From contig NZ_CP034448.1 of the NCBI RefSeq assembly GCF_003952465.1, forward strand, positions 4,813,001-4,877,000: DNA of 64,000 nucleotides, written 5' to 3'. The DNA comes from Mesorhizobium sp. M1B.F.Ca.ET.045.04.1.1 (GTDB lineage Bacteria; Pseudomonadota; Alphaproteobacteria; Rhizobiales; Rhizobiaceae). The stretch's first letter is position 1. Every line of letters begins with the position of its first letter. The notes beneath the pieces were generated by a model. It was not told where the DNA came from and ran no database searches. It was given only the letters and a program-made list of their open reading frames with translations. The position numbers and the translations under genes were made by a program. Below are positions 44,544-53,753 of the stretch, one piece after another.

Positions 44544-45977
44544 ATGTCACACGATCTGCAGTTCTATATCGACGGCGCCTGGGTCGACCCTGTGGTGCCG
44601 AACAATTTCGACGTCATCGACCCATCAACTGAGGACGCTTTCGCGCAGATTTCGCTCGGCACCAAGGCCGATGTCGACAAGGCGGTGGCCGCCGCCAAGC
44701 GCGCCTTCAATACGTTCGGCTTCACCGAGGTCGAGGAGCGGCTCGAGATCCTCGACCGCGTCATCGAAATCTATAAGAAGCGCAGCAAGGACCTCGCGCT
44801 CGCCGTCTCGCGCGAGATGGGCGCGCCGCGCCAGATGGCGCTGGACAGCCAGGTCGGCGTCGGCCAGGCGCATCTGGAAAAGATGGCTGAGGTGCTGAAG
44901 ACGTTTCAGTTCCGCCATGTCAGAGGCTCGTCGCTGATCGTCAAGGAGCCGATCGGCGTCGTCGGCCTGATCACGCCGTGGAACTGGCCGCTCAACCAGA
45001 TCACCTGCAAGGTCGGCCCGGCGCTCGCCGCCGGCTGCACCATGGTGTTGAAGCCGTCCGAGATCGCGCCTCTCGACGCCATCATCTTCGCCGAGATCAT
45101 CGACGAAGCCGGCGTGCCGAAGGGCGTCTTCAACCTCGTCAATGGCGACGGCCCGACCGTCGGCCAGGCTTTGGCCAGCCATCCGGATGTCGACATGATG
45201 TCCTTCACCGGCTCGACGCGCGCCGGCATCCTGGTCGCCAAGGCGGCCGCCGACACGGTCAAGCGCGTGCATCAGGAGCTTGGCGGCAAGTCGGCCAACA
45301 TCCTGTTCCCGGATGTCGATCTCGCAAGGGCCGTTACCAAGGGCGTCGCCGGCTGCTTCGGCAACAGTGGCCAATCCTGCAACGCGCCGACCCGCATGTT
45401 CGTGCCGCGCGACCGGCATGACGAGGCGGCAGGTTATGCCAAGACGGCGGCGGAGAAATTCACCGTCGGCCCGGCCGATGCGCCGGGCGTGAAGCTCGGT
45501 CCGGTGGTCAGTCAGCTGCAGTTCGACAAGATTCAAGGACTGATCCAGAGCGGCATCGACGAGGGCGCAACCCTGGTGGCCGGCGGCCCCGGCCGCCCGG
45601 CAGAACTCAACCGCGGCTATTATGTGCGTCCGACCGTCTTCGCCAACGTCACGCACGACATGCGCATCGCCAAGGAGGAAATCTTTGGGCCGGTCCTGTC
45701 GATCATGCCTTACGACACGGTCGAGCAGGCGATCGAGCAGGCCAACGACACCGTCTTCGGCCTTGCCTCCTACATCCAGGCCAAGGACATCGAGAAGGCG
45801 CGCCAGGCGGCCGCCCGCATGCGCTCCGGCAACGTCTACATCAACTATCCGACCTGGGACGCCGGCCTGCCCTTCGGCGGCTACAAGCAATCCGGCAACG
45901 GCCGCGAATACGCCGAATACGGGCTGGAGGATTTCCTCGAGATCAAGGGCATCGCGGGGTATCAGGCGGCGGAGTAG
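44544..45977 (+). CDS. NAD(P)-dependent aldehyde dehydrogenase
   Basis: A 477-aa ALDH-superfamily enzyme. FTGSTRAG binds the cofactor, ELGGKSAN near 245 carries the general-base glutamate, and GQSCNAPTR near 276-284 holds the catalytic Cys279. EIFGPVLSIMPY is a further family block. ATG at 44544 follows AGGGAG; an in-frame extension to 44358 has no such support. The gene stands alone, so the aldehyde it oxidises is not indicated. Confidence 0.92.
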   Translation: MSHDLQFYIDGAWVDPVVPNNFDVIDPSTEDAFAQISLGTKADVDKAVAAAKRAFNTFGFTEVEERLEILDRVIEIYKKRSKDLALAVSREMGAPRQMALDSQVGVGQAHLEKMAEVLKTFQFRHVRGSSLIVKEPIGVVGLITPWNWPLNQITCKVGPALAAGCTMVLKPSEIAPLDAIIFAEIIDEAGVPKGVFNLVNGDGPTVGQALASHPDVDMMSFTGSTRAGILVAKAAADTVKRVHQELGGKSANILFPDVDLARAVTKGVAGCFGNSGQSCNAPTRMFVPRDRHDEAAGYAKTAAEKFTVGPADAPGVKLGPVVSQLQFDKIQGLIQSGIDEGATLVAGGPGRPAELNRGYYVRPTVFANVTHDMRIAKEEIFGPVLSIMPYDTVEQAIEQANDTVFGLASYIQAKDIEKARQAAARMRSGNVYINYPTWDAGLPFGGYKQSGNGREYAEYGLEDFLEIKGIAGYQAAE

Positions 45978-46089
45978 GCTTTCGCGCTAAGCAAACGCCA
46001 AGCGCCAACTGCCATACGATTTGATCGGGGCGGGGTCTCGGCCGCGCTCTACAATTTTGAGCTGCTCCAACAGACTCCAGGCGACCAGC

Positions 46090-46599
46090 TCAGGCATTTA
46101 TCCGCCGCGCAAAATGCTCATACGTCACCCGCCAAGGGTCGCTCTCGGCAGATCGTTCCTCGCCGATCCAATGGAAACTGTCGGCAGTGATCTCGGTGAA
46201 CCGCCATCGCGTTTGCAGGCCGCGTGAGTCGTCGCCGATCTGGACGATGTCCTTGCCTTCGGCCCGCCCGATCTGGCGCGAGTAATCCTGGTTGAGCGGA
46301 TCGCTCCAGATGATATGCCAGCCGCCGATCCCGGGATCGAAGACACGCAAAGTCGTGCCGTACATGGTGGATGGCGCAGGGCGCTTTGGCCTGATCCAGA
46401 CGTCCTGAATCGCCCGGCCTTCGAGCACCCAGCCAAAATGGCATTCTCCATTCCATTTCTCGATCGTGCCGTCGTCGCGGTGGTGGACCGTCTCCATTTC
46501 CCAGCTTCCGATTAGCCACCCATAGAGGTCCATGTCTTTCGCCCGGTCTGCAGGCTGACCTTCAGATCCAAGAGCAGCGAGAAAAGGCGAAATCGTCAT
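46090..46599 (-). CDS. Conserved hypothetical protein, DUF1579-like
   Basis: A 169-aa soluble protein with no membrane segment. LYGWLIGSWEMETV, WNGECHFGWVLEGRAIQDVW and IIWSDPLNQ resemble the beta-barrel DUF1579-type proteins of unknown role. ATG at 46599 is preceded by GGAG at 9 bp; the longer reading to 46740 is not supported. Confidence 0.68.
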   Translation of the reverse strand: MTISPFLAALGSEGQPADRAKDMDLYGWLIGSWEMETVHHRDDGTIEKWNGECHFGWVLEGRAIQDVWIRPKRPAPSTMYGTTLRVFDPGIGGWHIIWSDPLNQDYSRQIGRAEGKDIVQIGDDSRGLQTRWRFTEITADSFHWIGEERSAESDPWRVTYEHFARRINA

Positions 46600-46801
46600 G
46601 ATTTTTCTCCGACGGATAGGCGAGCAGCGATAAGACGCTGGAAGATCGCCGCCATATCGTCGCAGCGTTGTGGGTTCCGGGTCTTGGGAAAAATTGCTGT
46701 AATGCCGCGATGGTGCGGCCTGCCCGCGGGCTGACTCCATCCTTCCGATCTGCGCTGCGACCGCAGCCCGCTTGCAAGGCGAAGGTGCTGGCGCCGCCGT
46801 C

Positions 46802-47035
46802 TTACCCGCGCCTTGCCTCGATGATCCCGACCATGGCGCGCGTAAATTCGACCATGCTGTTGGCCGTCATGGCTGCGTTGTCGGGGCTCTGGCCGATATG
46901 TTCGGCTGCTCCGCAGCATGAACGGCGGATGCGATCGTAGTGCGGGTCTCTTTCATCGTCCGGCAAGCTTGCCAAATTCAGGGCTCGACGGTGAAGCATG
47001 CGCAACAGCTGCGCCAGCGCTGTTTCGACACTCAT
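46802..47035 (-). CDS. Small hypothetical protein
   Basis: A 77-aa protein, helical and soluble (SVETALAQLLRMLHRRALNL), with two adjacent cysteines in IRRSCCGAAEHIG. GGAG lies 8 bp before the ATG, and codon use is like its neighbours. I recognise no family. It precedes the DUF1579-like gene by 202 bp on the same strand. Confidence 0.5.
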   Translation of the reverse strand: MSVETALAQLLRMLHRRALNLASLPDDERDPHYDRIRRSCCGAAEHIGQSPDNAAMTANSMVEFTRAMVGIIEARRG

Positions 47036-47357
47036 GCGTTTTGCTCCGCATCGGTCGAACGTCTCGGCACATGGAGTACCGGATCGTCGATCAGGGGGCA
47101 GTTTTCGTCCCCGATATGGAAAGGCTGCGCCCTAGCCGTTAATATATCGTTGCCTGCTAATATTCGTCGCAAATCCCCCAGGCCAGGTCGCCCGCGCCGG
47201 TGGGAGACGAAAGCAAATCAAAGCCCGGCGCAAGGCAACCAAAGTCGATGGCGAGTTCGCTGGCATAGCGGGGCTCATTGATATTTCGAAATTTAGCGAT
47301 CGGCAAAATACACTAGCAAGGATGCTTGGTAAGAGTTGATTCAACCCTTGATGGCAG
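47036..47357. other. Intergenic stretch with no supported gene
   Basis: GC is lower than in its surroundings and there is no convincing codon bias on either strand. TTGATT at 47336 may be the -35 of the structured element that follows. Confidence 0.4.
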
Positions 47358-47470
47358 TATACAAAGTGGCGGCTCCGACTAGGGGTAGGGTGCCTGAGAG
47401 CCGGAGCCGCCTGCGCGGGCGATGGGTGTAGAACCGCGCTGTCTCAGAATAGGACAGCGCGGTCTACGAT
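47358..47470 (+). ncRNA. Candidate structured RNA: promoter-like boxes and two strong hairpins
   Basis: TTGATT (47336) and TATACA (47358) are 16 bp apart. Right after them GGCGGCTCCG (47368-47377) pairs with CGGAGCCGCC (47402-47411). A second hairpin has ACCGCGCTGTC (47433-47443) pairing with GACAGCGCGGT (47453-47463), extended by GTAG/CTAC. No ORF covers it. It could be a small RNA on the plus strand, or on the minus strand the terminators of the sox operon that ends at 47572; no U-run is seen on either strand. Confidence 0.4.
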
Positions 47471-47571
47471 TCGTTAATCCGATTCTCAAAAACCGGTGGC
47501 GGCAAAAACACCGGCAGATGCGGCATCCGCCGTCACCGCCTGCAACGTTGCGCGATACAGTTCGACACCCC

Positions 47572-48078
47572 TCACCCCGCGGCGCTGTCGGCGATCCAGT
47601 CGGTCAGGCTCTTCGCGAAACTGCGCGGCACGATGAGGTCGCAGGCGGTTTCGGCTGTGCGGAGCAGAAGCACCGGTACGTGGTGAAAGGCAGTCTGCCA
47701 GGCGCGGCCCGGCGCCGCGGCGGGCGACGACCAGTCGACCGCGACGCATTTGGAGAGAATTTCGGGGAGCCGCGTCCCGTCCATCCTGAGGCGCAGCCGG
47801 CCTTCGCCAAGAGAGACCGAACAGCCAAGTTCGGGATCGATGGTCAGCGGTTTTGCGCCGGCCTCTGACATCAACCAGAAGCGCCGCGGCGCGACCCGGA
47901 CGATCAGGACTTCGGCATGGCGGACCGTCTCGCCAACCGCAGCGGGCAGGGGGGCGCCCAATGCCCGCGAGACGCTCGCCTCGAATTTTGCCAGCGTTGC
48001 GTCCCAGCCTTCGATCTGGACGATCGGGCAATCGGCCGGCGACAGGTTGAAGTCCTTCAATGACAGAGGCTCAACCAT
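47572..48078 (-). CDS. soxG: Sarcosine oxidase gamma subunit
   Basis: A 168-aa protein at the position and of the size of the gamma subunit of heterotetrameric sarcosine oxidase. It has the weakly conserved family outline: WDATLAKFEASVSRALGAPLP, then RFWLMSEAG, and a C-terminal YgfZ/GcvT-like half with VPVLLLRTAE and the RSFAKSLTDWI tail. It overlaps the soxA end by 8 bp and is the last gene of the operon. Gamma holds the complex together and has no active site of its own. Confidence 0.87.
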   Translation of the reverse strand: MVEPLSLKDFNLSPADCPIVQIEGWDATLAKFEASVSRALGAPLPAAVGETVRHAEVLIVRVAPRRFWLMSEAGAKPLTIDPELGCSVSLGEGRLRLRMDGTRLPEILSKCVAVDWSSPAAAPGRAWQTAFHHVPVLLLRTAETACDLIVPRSFAKSLTDWIADSAAG

Positions 48079-51019
48079 GCAGTCGCTCTCCCTTGGGATC
48101 GAGGAATACGGGCGACACGATCCTGGCGCGGACCGTCTCGGCCCGCATCGGATAGGCGGCGACGAGCTCGCTTCCCTCGGTCGCGACATCGCCGGCGAGC
48201 AGCGCCAGCCCGACATAGCGGCCGAGCTCGGGGCTGAAGGTGACGGAGGTGATCCGGCCACGTCCGTGGCCGGCGATGGCATCGCCGGGCAGGAACAAGA
48301 TCGCCCCGCCGCGCAGCCGCTTGCCCTCTTCGATGCATTCCAGTCCAACCAGTCGCTGGCGGTCGGGCGAAAGAAATGCCGGGCGATGCCGCAGGACTTC
48401 GCCGACGAAGCCGGCGCGCTTGCCGGCTAGGCGGCCAAGGCCGAGATCGTCGAGCGTGGTGCGGCCGTCGATCTCCGGCCCCGCGACGTGGCCCTTCTCG
48501 ACACGCAGCGCGCCGAGCGCCTCGACCCCGTAGGGTTTCAGGCCGAATGGCGCGCCAACCTCGATCAGGCGGCTCCAGAGCCGCTCGCCGCGGCTGGCGC
48601 CGACATAGATCTCGTAGGCGCGTTCGCCGGAATAGCTGAGGCGGATGATGCGCAGCGCCCGCCCGTCGAACGCGGCCTCGATGAAGCCCATATGCGGCAG
48701 CGCCTCGTTCGAGACGTCGATCCCCGGGAATGCGGCGGCCAGGACGTCGCGGCTCTTCGGGCCGGCGACCGACATCGCCGCCCATTCGTCGCTGACCGAG
48801 GTGACGGCGACTCGCAGCTCCGGCCATGCGGTGTCGAGCAGGAATTCCAGCCGCGACTGCACATCGGCCGCCTTGGCGGTCGAGGTTGTCATGAAGAACT
48901 GGGTTTCCGAAAGCCGCGTGGTCGTGCCGTCGTCGAAGACGATGCCATCGTCGCGCAGCATGACGCCGTAGCGCGCGCGGCCGACCGGCAGCTTGGCGAA
49001 GCCGTTGGCATAGACACGGTCGAGGAAGGCGGCGGCATCCGGCCCCTGCACGTCGATCTTGCCGAGGGTGGAGATGTCCATCAGTCCGGCTGCCTGGCGC
49101 ACGGTGCGCATCTCGGCGACATAGGCTTCGTTCACGTCGCGTCCGGCGGCGCGGTAAAAATAGGGCCGCATCCACAGCCCGACCTCGAGCATCTCGGCGC
49201 CGTCGGCTATATGCCGGTCATGCATCGGCGTGCGGCGGATCGGCTTGAAATGATGGCCGACGGCTCGACCGGCGAGCGCGCCGATGGCGACCGGAGCATA
49301 GGGCGGGCGAAAGGTCGTGGTCCCGGTTTGCGCGACCGTCGCCTGGCGCAGCAGCGCCATGGCCGAGAGCGCGGCGAAATTGCTGGTCTTGCCCTGGTCG
49401 GTACCCATGCCGAGTGTGGTGTAGCGCTTCAGGTGCTCGACCGATTCATAGCCTTCGCGGTGGGCGAGCTCGATGTCCTTCGCGGTCACATCCATCTGGA
49501 AATCGACAAAGGCCTTGCCGCGCCCGGCGGATGGGATCGCTCGGAACGCATTGGCTGCGGATTCGCCGAGATCGAGTTTCAAAGGCGCCGGCACCGCTGC
49601 CGATTTTCCGCAGGACGATGCTGCTTCAATGCCGGCGCGGTGGCCGTCCTCAATGGCGTCGGCGGTCGAGAAGCGGCCCATGATGGCGCCAGCGCCGAAC
49701 TGGCCCGCCGCAAAGCCGCCAGGAACGAAGCCATCGATCTCGCCGCGATAGACCGGCTTGACGCCGAGATGCGAGGTGAGATGCACGCTCGGCGACCAGC
49801 CGCCGGACAGGCAGACTAGGTCGCAGGCAATTTCCAGATTGCCGTCCGGTCCGGCAAGTCCCGCGGCCTTCACCGCATGGCCCCCGCGCAGATCGGCGAT
49901 CCGGCTGCCGGTTCGGATCGCTATGTTCAGGCGCCGGGCTTCCACCGCCAGCGCGGCGGCCGGCGCGCCGCGCTGATCAGCGATAATCACCTCGGCGCCG
50001 GCGGCGGCGAGGTCGAAAGCGGCGCGGTAGGCGCCGTCATTCGTGGTGGCGACGACGATCTTCTTGCCCGGCAGGACGGCGAAACGGTTGAGGTAGCTCC
50101 GGGCGGCGGACGCCAGCATGACGCCCGGCCGGTCATTGTTGGAAAAGATCAGCGGCCGCTCGATGGCCCCTGTAGCAAAGACGATCGAGCGGGCGTGAAG
50201 CATGGTGAAGACCTGGCGCGCGGCGCTTTCCGCTGCCGGACCGTCGCGCCGCTCGATCAGCCCCAGCGTATTGCCGTCGAAGGTACCGAACGCCATCGTC
50301 CTGCGCATCAGGGTGACGTCGTCGAGGCCCGCCAGTTCTGCCTCGACCGCGCTCAGCCAGGCGGCCGCATCTGCGTCCGGGCGCTCGGACAGCAGCTGGC
50401 CGCCGAGGAAAAAGTCCTGCTCGATGAGAGCGACGCTGGCGCCAGCGGCCGCAGCCGCGCGCGCCGCCGAGAGGCCGGCAGGGCCGCCGCCGACGACGGC
50501 GACGTCGGCAAAGGCGTGCCGTGCCTCGTAGCGGCCGGGATCCGGCTCGGTGCCGGCTCGACCCAGACCCGCCGCCTTGCGGATGAAATGCTCATAGAAC
50601 ATCCAGGCGCGCCGCGTCGGCCCCATGAACGTCTTGTAGTAGAAGCCGGCGGAGAGGAAGGGCGCGAACAGCCCGTTGATGCTCTGCATGTCGAAGGCGA
50701 GCGAAGGCCAGCGGTTCTGGCTTTCGGCAGCCATGCCTTGTGCCAGCTCGAGCGTCGTCGCCGGCAGGTTCGGCTCGCGCCGTCCGCCGGTGCCGAGCGT
50801 GACCAGCGCGTTCGGCTCCTCCGGACCGGCCGAAAATATGCCGCGCGGCCGGTGATATTTGAAGCTGCGGCCGGTCAGCGTGATGCCGTTGGCGAGCAGG
50901 GCGGAAGCGAGCGTGTCGCCTTGATAGCCGGTGAGCTCGCGGCCATCGAAGACAAAGCCCAGCGGCTGCGCGCGGTCGATGCGGCCGCCGGTGGCGAGGC
51001 GATTTCCGATCCTGTTCAT
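48071..51019 (-). CDS. soxA: Sarcosine oxidase alpha subunit
   Basis: A 982-aa subunit. The N-terminal 100 residues are a ferredoxin-like domain (RSFKYHRPRGIFSAG). VVGGGPAGLSAARAAAAAGA near 172 binds NAD, with a second dinucleotide fold near 310-350. The C-terminal 370 residues are a GcvT-like tetrahydrofolate domain (RHIADGAEMLEVGLWMRPYF) that captures formaldehyde as methylene-THF. The complex oxidises sarcosine to glycine, H2O2 and methylene-THF. ATG at 51019 overlaps the soxD stop by 4 bp. Confidence 0.93.
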   Translation of the reverse strand: MNRIGNRLATGGRIDRAQPLGFVFDGRELTGYQGDTLASALLANGITLTGRSFKYHRPRGIFSAGPEEPNALVTLGTGGRREPNLPATTLELAQGMAAESQNRWPSLAFDMQSINGLFAPFLSAGFYYKTFMGPTRRAWMFYEHFIRKAAGLGRAGTEPDPGRYEARHAFADVAVVGGGPAGLSAARAAAAAGASVALIEQDFFLGGQLLSERPDADAAAWLSAVEAELAGLDDVTLMRRTMAFGTFDGNTLGLIERRDGPAAESAARQVFTMLHARSIVFATGAIERPLIFSNNDRPGVMLASAARSYLNRFAVLPGKKIVVATTNDGAYRAAFDLAAAGAEVIIADQRGAPAAALAVEARRLNIAIRTGSRIADLRGGHAVKAAGLAGPDGNLEIACDLVCLSGGWSPSVHLTSHLGVKPVYRGEIDGFVPGGFAAGQFGAGAIMGRFSTADAIEDGHRAGIEAASSCGKSAAVPAPLKLDLGESAANAFRAIPSAGRGKAFVDFQMDVTAKDIELAHREGYESVEHLKRYTTLGMGTDQGKTSNFAALSAMALLRQATVAQTGTTTFRPPYAPVAIGALAGRAVGHHFKPIRRTPMHDRHIADGAEMLEVGLWMRPYFYRAAGRDVNEAYVAEMRTVRQAAGLMDISTLGKIDVQGPDAAAFLDRVYANGFAKLPVGRARYGVMLRDDGIVFDDGTTTRLSETQFFMTTSTAKAADVQSRLEFLLDTAWPELRVAVTSVSDEWAAMSVAGPKSRDVLAAAFPGIDVSNEALPHMGFIEAAFDGRALRIIRLSYSGERAYEIYVGASRGERLWSRLIEVGAPFGLKPYGVEALGALRVEKGHVAGPEIDGRTTLDDLGLGRLAGKRAGFVGEVLRHRPAFLSPDRQRLVGLECIEEGKRLRGGAILFLPGDAIAGHGRGRITSVTFSPELGRYVGLALLAGDVATEGSELVAAYPMRAETVRARIVSPVFLDPKGERLHG

Positions 51020-51294
51020 GCGGGCATTTTCCTGGCCGTTTTCCGGGCGAAGCCGACCCATGCGATGACGTGGTTTCTGGTGTCGCGCTCGATGATCAGC
51101 CATTGCCGGCAGCCGGTTACGTGCTGCCAGAATTCGCGGTGCGATCCGGCCGGATTGTCCCGCACATAGACATAGCGGTACCAGGCTTCCGGATCGGGAT
51201 CGTCATGCGCCGGACGCGCCACCGAAGCGTCGCCGCCATAGCGGAACTCGTCATGGTCGCGCGGGCCGCAGCACGGGCATTCGATGCGAAGCAT
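51016..51294 (-). CDS. soxD: Sarcosine oxidase delta subunit
   Basis: A 92-aa zinc-binding subunit. Cys6 and Cys9 in CPCCGPRDHDEF, with His58 and Cys62 in QHVTGCRQW, match the zinc ligands of known delta subunits within one residue. ATG at 51294 is 13 bp after the soxB stop. A longer in-frame reading to 51336 overlaps soxB. Confidence 0.93.
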   Translation of the reverse strand: MLRIECPCCGPRDHDEFRYGGDASVARPAHDDPDPEAWYRYVYVRDNPAGSHREFWQHVTGCRQWLIIERDTRNHVIAWVGFARKTARKMPA

Positions 51295-51307
51295 TTTCTC
51301 TTGCTCT

Positions 51308-52567
51308 CTATTGCAACCAGGCCGAGGGGCCGACACCGGCTTCGTCGAGCGTGCGGCCGGTGCGAAAACGGTCGAGGCGATAGGCGGCGATCAGCGGATG
51401 CGGCTTGCCGGTCGCCAGCGTGTGCGCAAAGCACCAACCCGAGGCGGGCGTGGCCTTGAAGCCGCCATAGCACCAGCCGCCATTGAGATAGAGCCCGTCG
51501 ATCGGCGTCGGGCAGATGATCGGGCTGGCGTCGGGCGTCATGTCCATCACGCCGCCCCAATGGCGCAGCAGCCTCACGCGCGAGATGCAGGGCATCAGCG
51601 CGATTGCCGCCTCCGCCACCTCGCGCACGACGCCGAGATTGCCGCGCTGGGCGTAGGAATTGTAGCCGTCGAGATTGCCGCCGAAGACCAGCCCGCCCTT
51701 GTCGGACTGGCTGACATAGAAGTGATCGGCGCCATAGGCCACCACATGGTCGACCACCGGTTTCAGCGGCTCGGTGACGAAGGCCTGCAGCACGTGGCTT
51801 TCGATCGGCAGTTCCAGCCCGGCCTTCTGGCCGAGCACCGACGTATGGCCGGCGACGGCCAGACCGACCTTGCCGGCGCCGATGCGGCCCTTGCTCGTCT
51901 CCACGCCGACGATCCTGTCGCCGTCGCGGACGAAACCGGTCACCTCGCAGTTCTGGATGATGTCGACGCCATGGCCATCGGCGGCGCGCGCATAACCCCA
52001 GGCCACAGCATCGTGGCGTGCGGTGCCGGCGCGCCCCTGCAGGATCGCGCCATGGATCGGAAACCGCGCCGTGTCGGAGAAATCGAGATAGGGCACCAGC
52101 CGCCGCACCTCCTCGCGGTCGAGGATATCGGCGTCGATGCCGTTCAGCCGCATGATGTTGGCGCGATGGCTGAACGTGTCGAGCTGATCCGCCGAATGGG
52201 CGGTGACGATCTGGCCGCGCTGCGAAAACATCACGTTGAAGTTCAGCGCCTGCGACAGTCCTTCCCACAGCTTGACCGAGAATTCGTAGAACTGGGTGTT
52301 GCCGTCGAGCAGGTAGTTGGAGCGGATGACGGTGGTGTTGCGGCCGACATTGCCGCCGCCGACATAGCCTTTCTCCAGCACCGCGACATTGCGGATGCCG
52401 TGGTTCTCGGCCAGGTAGAACGCCGTGGCGAGGCCATGCCCGCCGCCGCCGACAATGATCACGTCGTAGGCCGGCTTCGGCTCGGCGGCTCGCCAGGCGC
52501 GCTGCCAGTTCTTCTGGCCGGACAGGCCGTTGCGGAAAATCGAGAACGCCGAGTAGCGCATGGTCAT
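51308..52567 (-). CDS. soxB: Sarcosine oxidase beta subunit
   Basis: A 419-aa catalytic flavin subunit. GGGGHGLATAFYLAENHG at 40-57 binds FAD. TARHDAVAWGYARAA starting at 182 is the block carrying the histidine that in characterised enzymes binds FMN covalently. GGGNVGRNTT and NGGWCYGGFKATPASG are also typical. It follows the second M24 gene by only 3 bp, so sarcosine oxidation is coupled in expression to those hydrolases. Confidence 0.94.
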   Translation of the reverse strand: MTMRYSAFSIFRNGLSGQKNWQRAWRAAEPKPAYDVIIVGGGGHGLATAFYLAENHGIRNVAVLEKGYVGGGNVGRNTTVIRSNYLLDGNTQFYEFSVKLWEGLSQALNFNVMFSQRGQIVTAHSADQLDTFSHRANIMRLNGIDADILDREEVRRLVPYLDFSDTARFPIHGAILQGRAGTARHDAVAWGYARAADGHGVDIIQNCEVTGFVRDGDRIVGVETSKGRIGAGKVGLAVAGHTSVLGQKAGLELPIESHVLQAFVTEPLKPVVDHVVAYGADHFYVSQSDKGGLVFGGNLDGYNSYAQRGNLGVVREVAEAAIALMPCISRVRLLRHWGGVMDMTPDASPIICPTPIDGLYLNGGWCYGGFKATPASGWCFAHTLATGKPHPLIAAYRLDRFRTGRTLDEAGVGPSAWLQ

Positions 52568-52570
52568 CGT

Positions 52571-53719
52571 CTAGCGAACGATCGGGCCTGTCGGAGTGCG
52601 CGTCAGCACTTCGGCGCCGGTCTCTGTTAGAAGCACGGTGTTGGAGATGAAATCGTCGCCGCGGCCCGTGCCCATCAGCCAGGACAGGATATGGAAGCTC
52701 ATGCCGGTCTCGATCTCGAGATCGGAATCGTGCCTCAGGCCCGTCACCGAATTGCCGCCCGTCCAGGACGGCGGCTGGCCGATGCCGACGAGATAGCCGC
52801 AATGATGGCGGCGATAGTGTGACAGGCCCGCCTCGTCGGCGACGCCCTGCCAGGCGGCGTAGACCTCGCGCGCCCTGGCGCCTGGCCTCAGCGCCTCGAC
52901 GACGGCATTGAACGCCTTGGCCGTCACCTCGGCCATGGCGGCGTCCTCGTCCTTGATGACGCCGATGCGGATCAGCCGGCCAAGCGGCGCATGGTAGCGC
53001 GAGACGCAGCCGGACAGTTCGGCGAAAACCGGCTCGCCGCGGCGATAGATGCCATCGCCCCAGGTCGTGTGCTCTTCGCCGAGCCGAGCGGCCGGGCGGA
53101 TGAACGGGCCGAAGCCCGGCGCATGGCCGCCTGCGCGCGCCATTGCCGCCACGCATTCCGCGGCGACCTCCTGCTCGGCGGCGCCGTCGTGGATCGCCGC
53201 GATCGCGGCGCCCGCGGCGGCATCTGTGACCTTGGCGGCGCGGCGCATCAGCGCCTGTTCCTCGGCGCTCTTCACCAGCCGCATCCTGTCGACCAGGCCG
53301 GAGACGTCGCTCCACTTGGCGTCGGCCTGCGCCTCGAGCTTCAGCGCGAGGCCGTGGCTGAGGCCCGAGGTCCAGTGTTCGAGGCCGATGCGCTTACCTG
53401 TCAGGCCAAGTTCGGCAAGCACGCGCGCGGCGAGATCGGCGGCCGTCTCGCTGTCGGAATGGCCGCGGAATTGCGCTGCCTTCACCTGGTTCTCGATCGT
53501 CACCTTCTCCATCGACCGGGTGACCAGCACCGGCTGCCGGTCGACTGTGACGATCAGCAGATGCGGCGCGAAATAGCCCCAATGGTCGAGGCCGGTGAGA
53601 TAGAAAATGTTCTCCGGCGAGGCGAAGACGGCGGCATCGAGCCCGCGCTCGGCCAACGCCTTGCGCACCTTCGAAAGGCGGCCGGCGATCTCGGCTTCCG
53701 TAAAGGGATTGCGGTCCAT
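52571..53719 (-). CDS. Second M24-family hydrolase, ectoine-hydrolase/creatinase type
   Basis: A 382-aa creatinase-like M24 protein. The segment that holds metal-binding aspartates in peptidases reads AELSGCVSRYHAPLGR, so those ligands are lost and a RYHA motif takes their place, as in ectoine hydrolase. FISNTVLLTETGAEVL closes the fold. ATG at 53719 has GAGG 7 bp upstream; the reading to 53806 overlaps the first M24 gene. It sits between the DoeA-like gene and soxB and may hydrolyse the first enzyme's product or a related amide. Confidence 0.85.
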   Translation of the reverse strand: MDRNPFTEAEIAGRLSKVRKALAERGLDAAVFASPENIFYLTGLDHWGYFAPHLLIVTVDRQPVLVTRSMEKVTIENQVKAAQFRGHSDSETAADLAARVLAELGLTGKRIGLEHWTSGLSHGLALKLEAQADAKWSDVSGLVDRMRLVKSAEEQALMRRAAKVTDAAAGAAIAAIHDGAAEQEVAAECVAAMARAGGHAPGFGPFIRPAARLGEEHTTWGDGIYRRGEPVFAELSGCVSRYHAPLGRLIRIGVIKDEDAAMAEVTAKAFNAVVEALRPGARAREVYAAWQGVADEAGLSHYRRHHCGYLVGIGQPPSWTGGNSVTGLRHDSDLEIETGMSFHILSWLMGTGRGDDFISNTVLLTETGAEVLTRTPTGPIVR

Positions 53720-53753
53720 TCTAGATCCTCGAAAATGCCTGTTGCAGGGGTGG

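Noticed and set aside
46596..46919. 107-codon minus-strand reading between two small genes
   Set aside because: It overlaps the better-supported 46802-47035 gene and has shadow-type composition.
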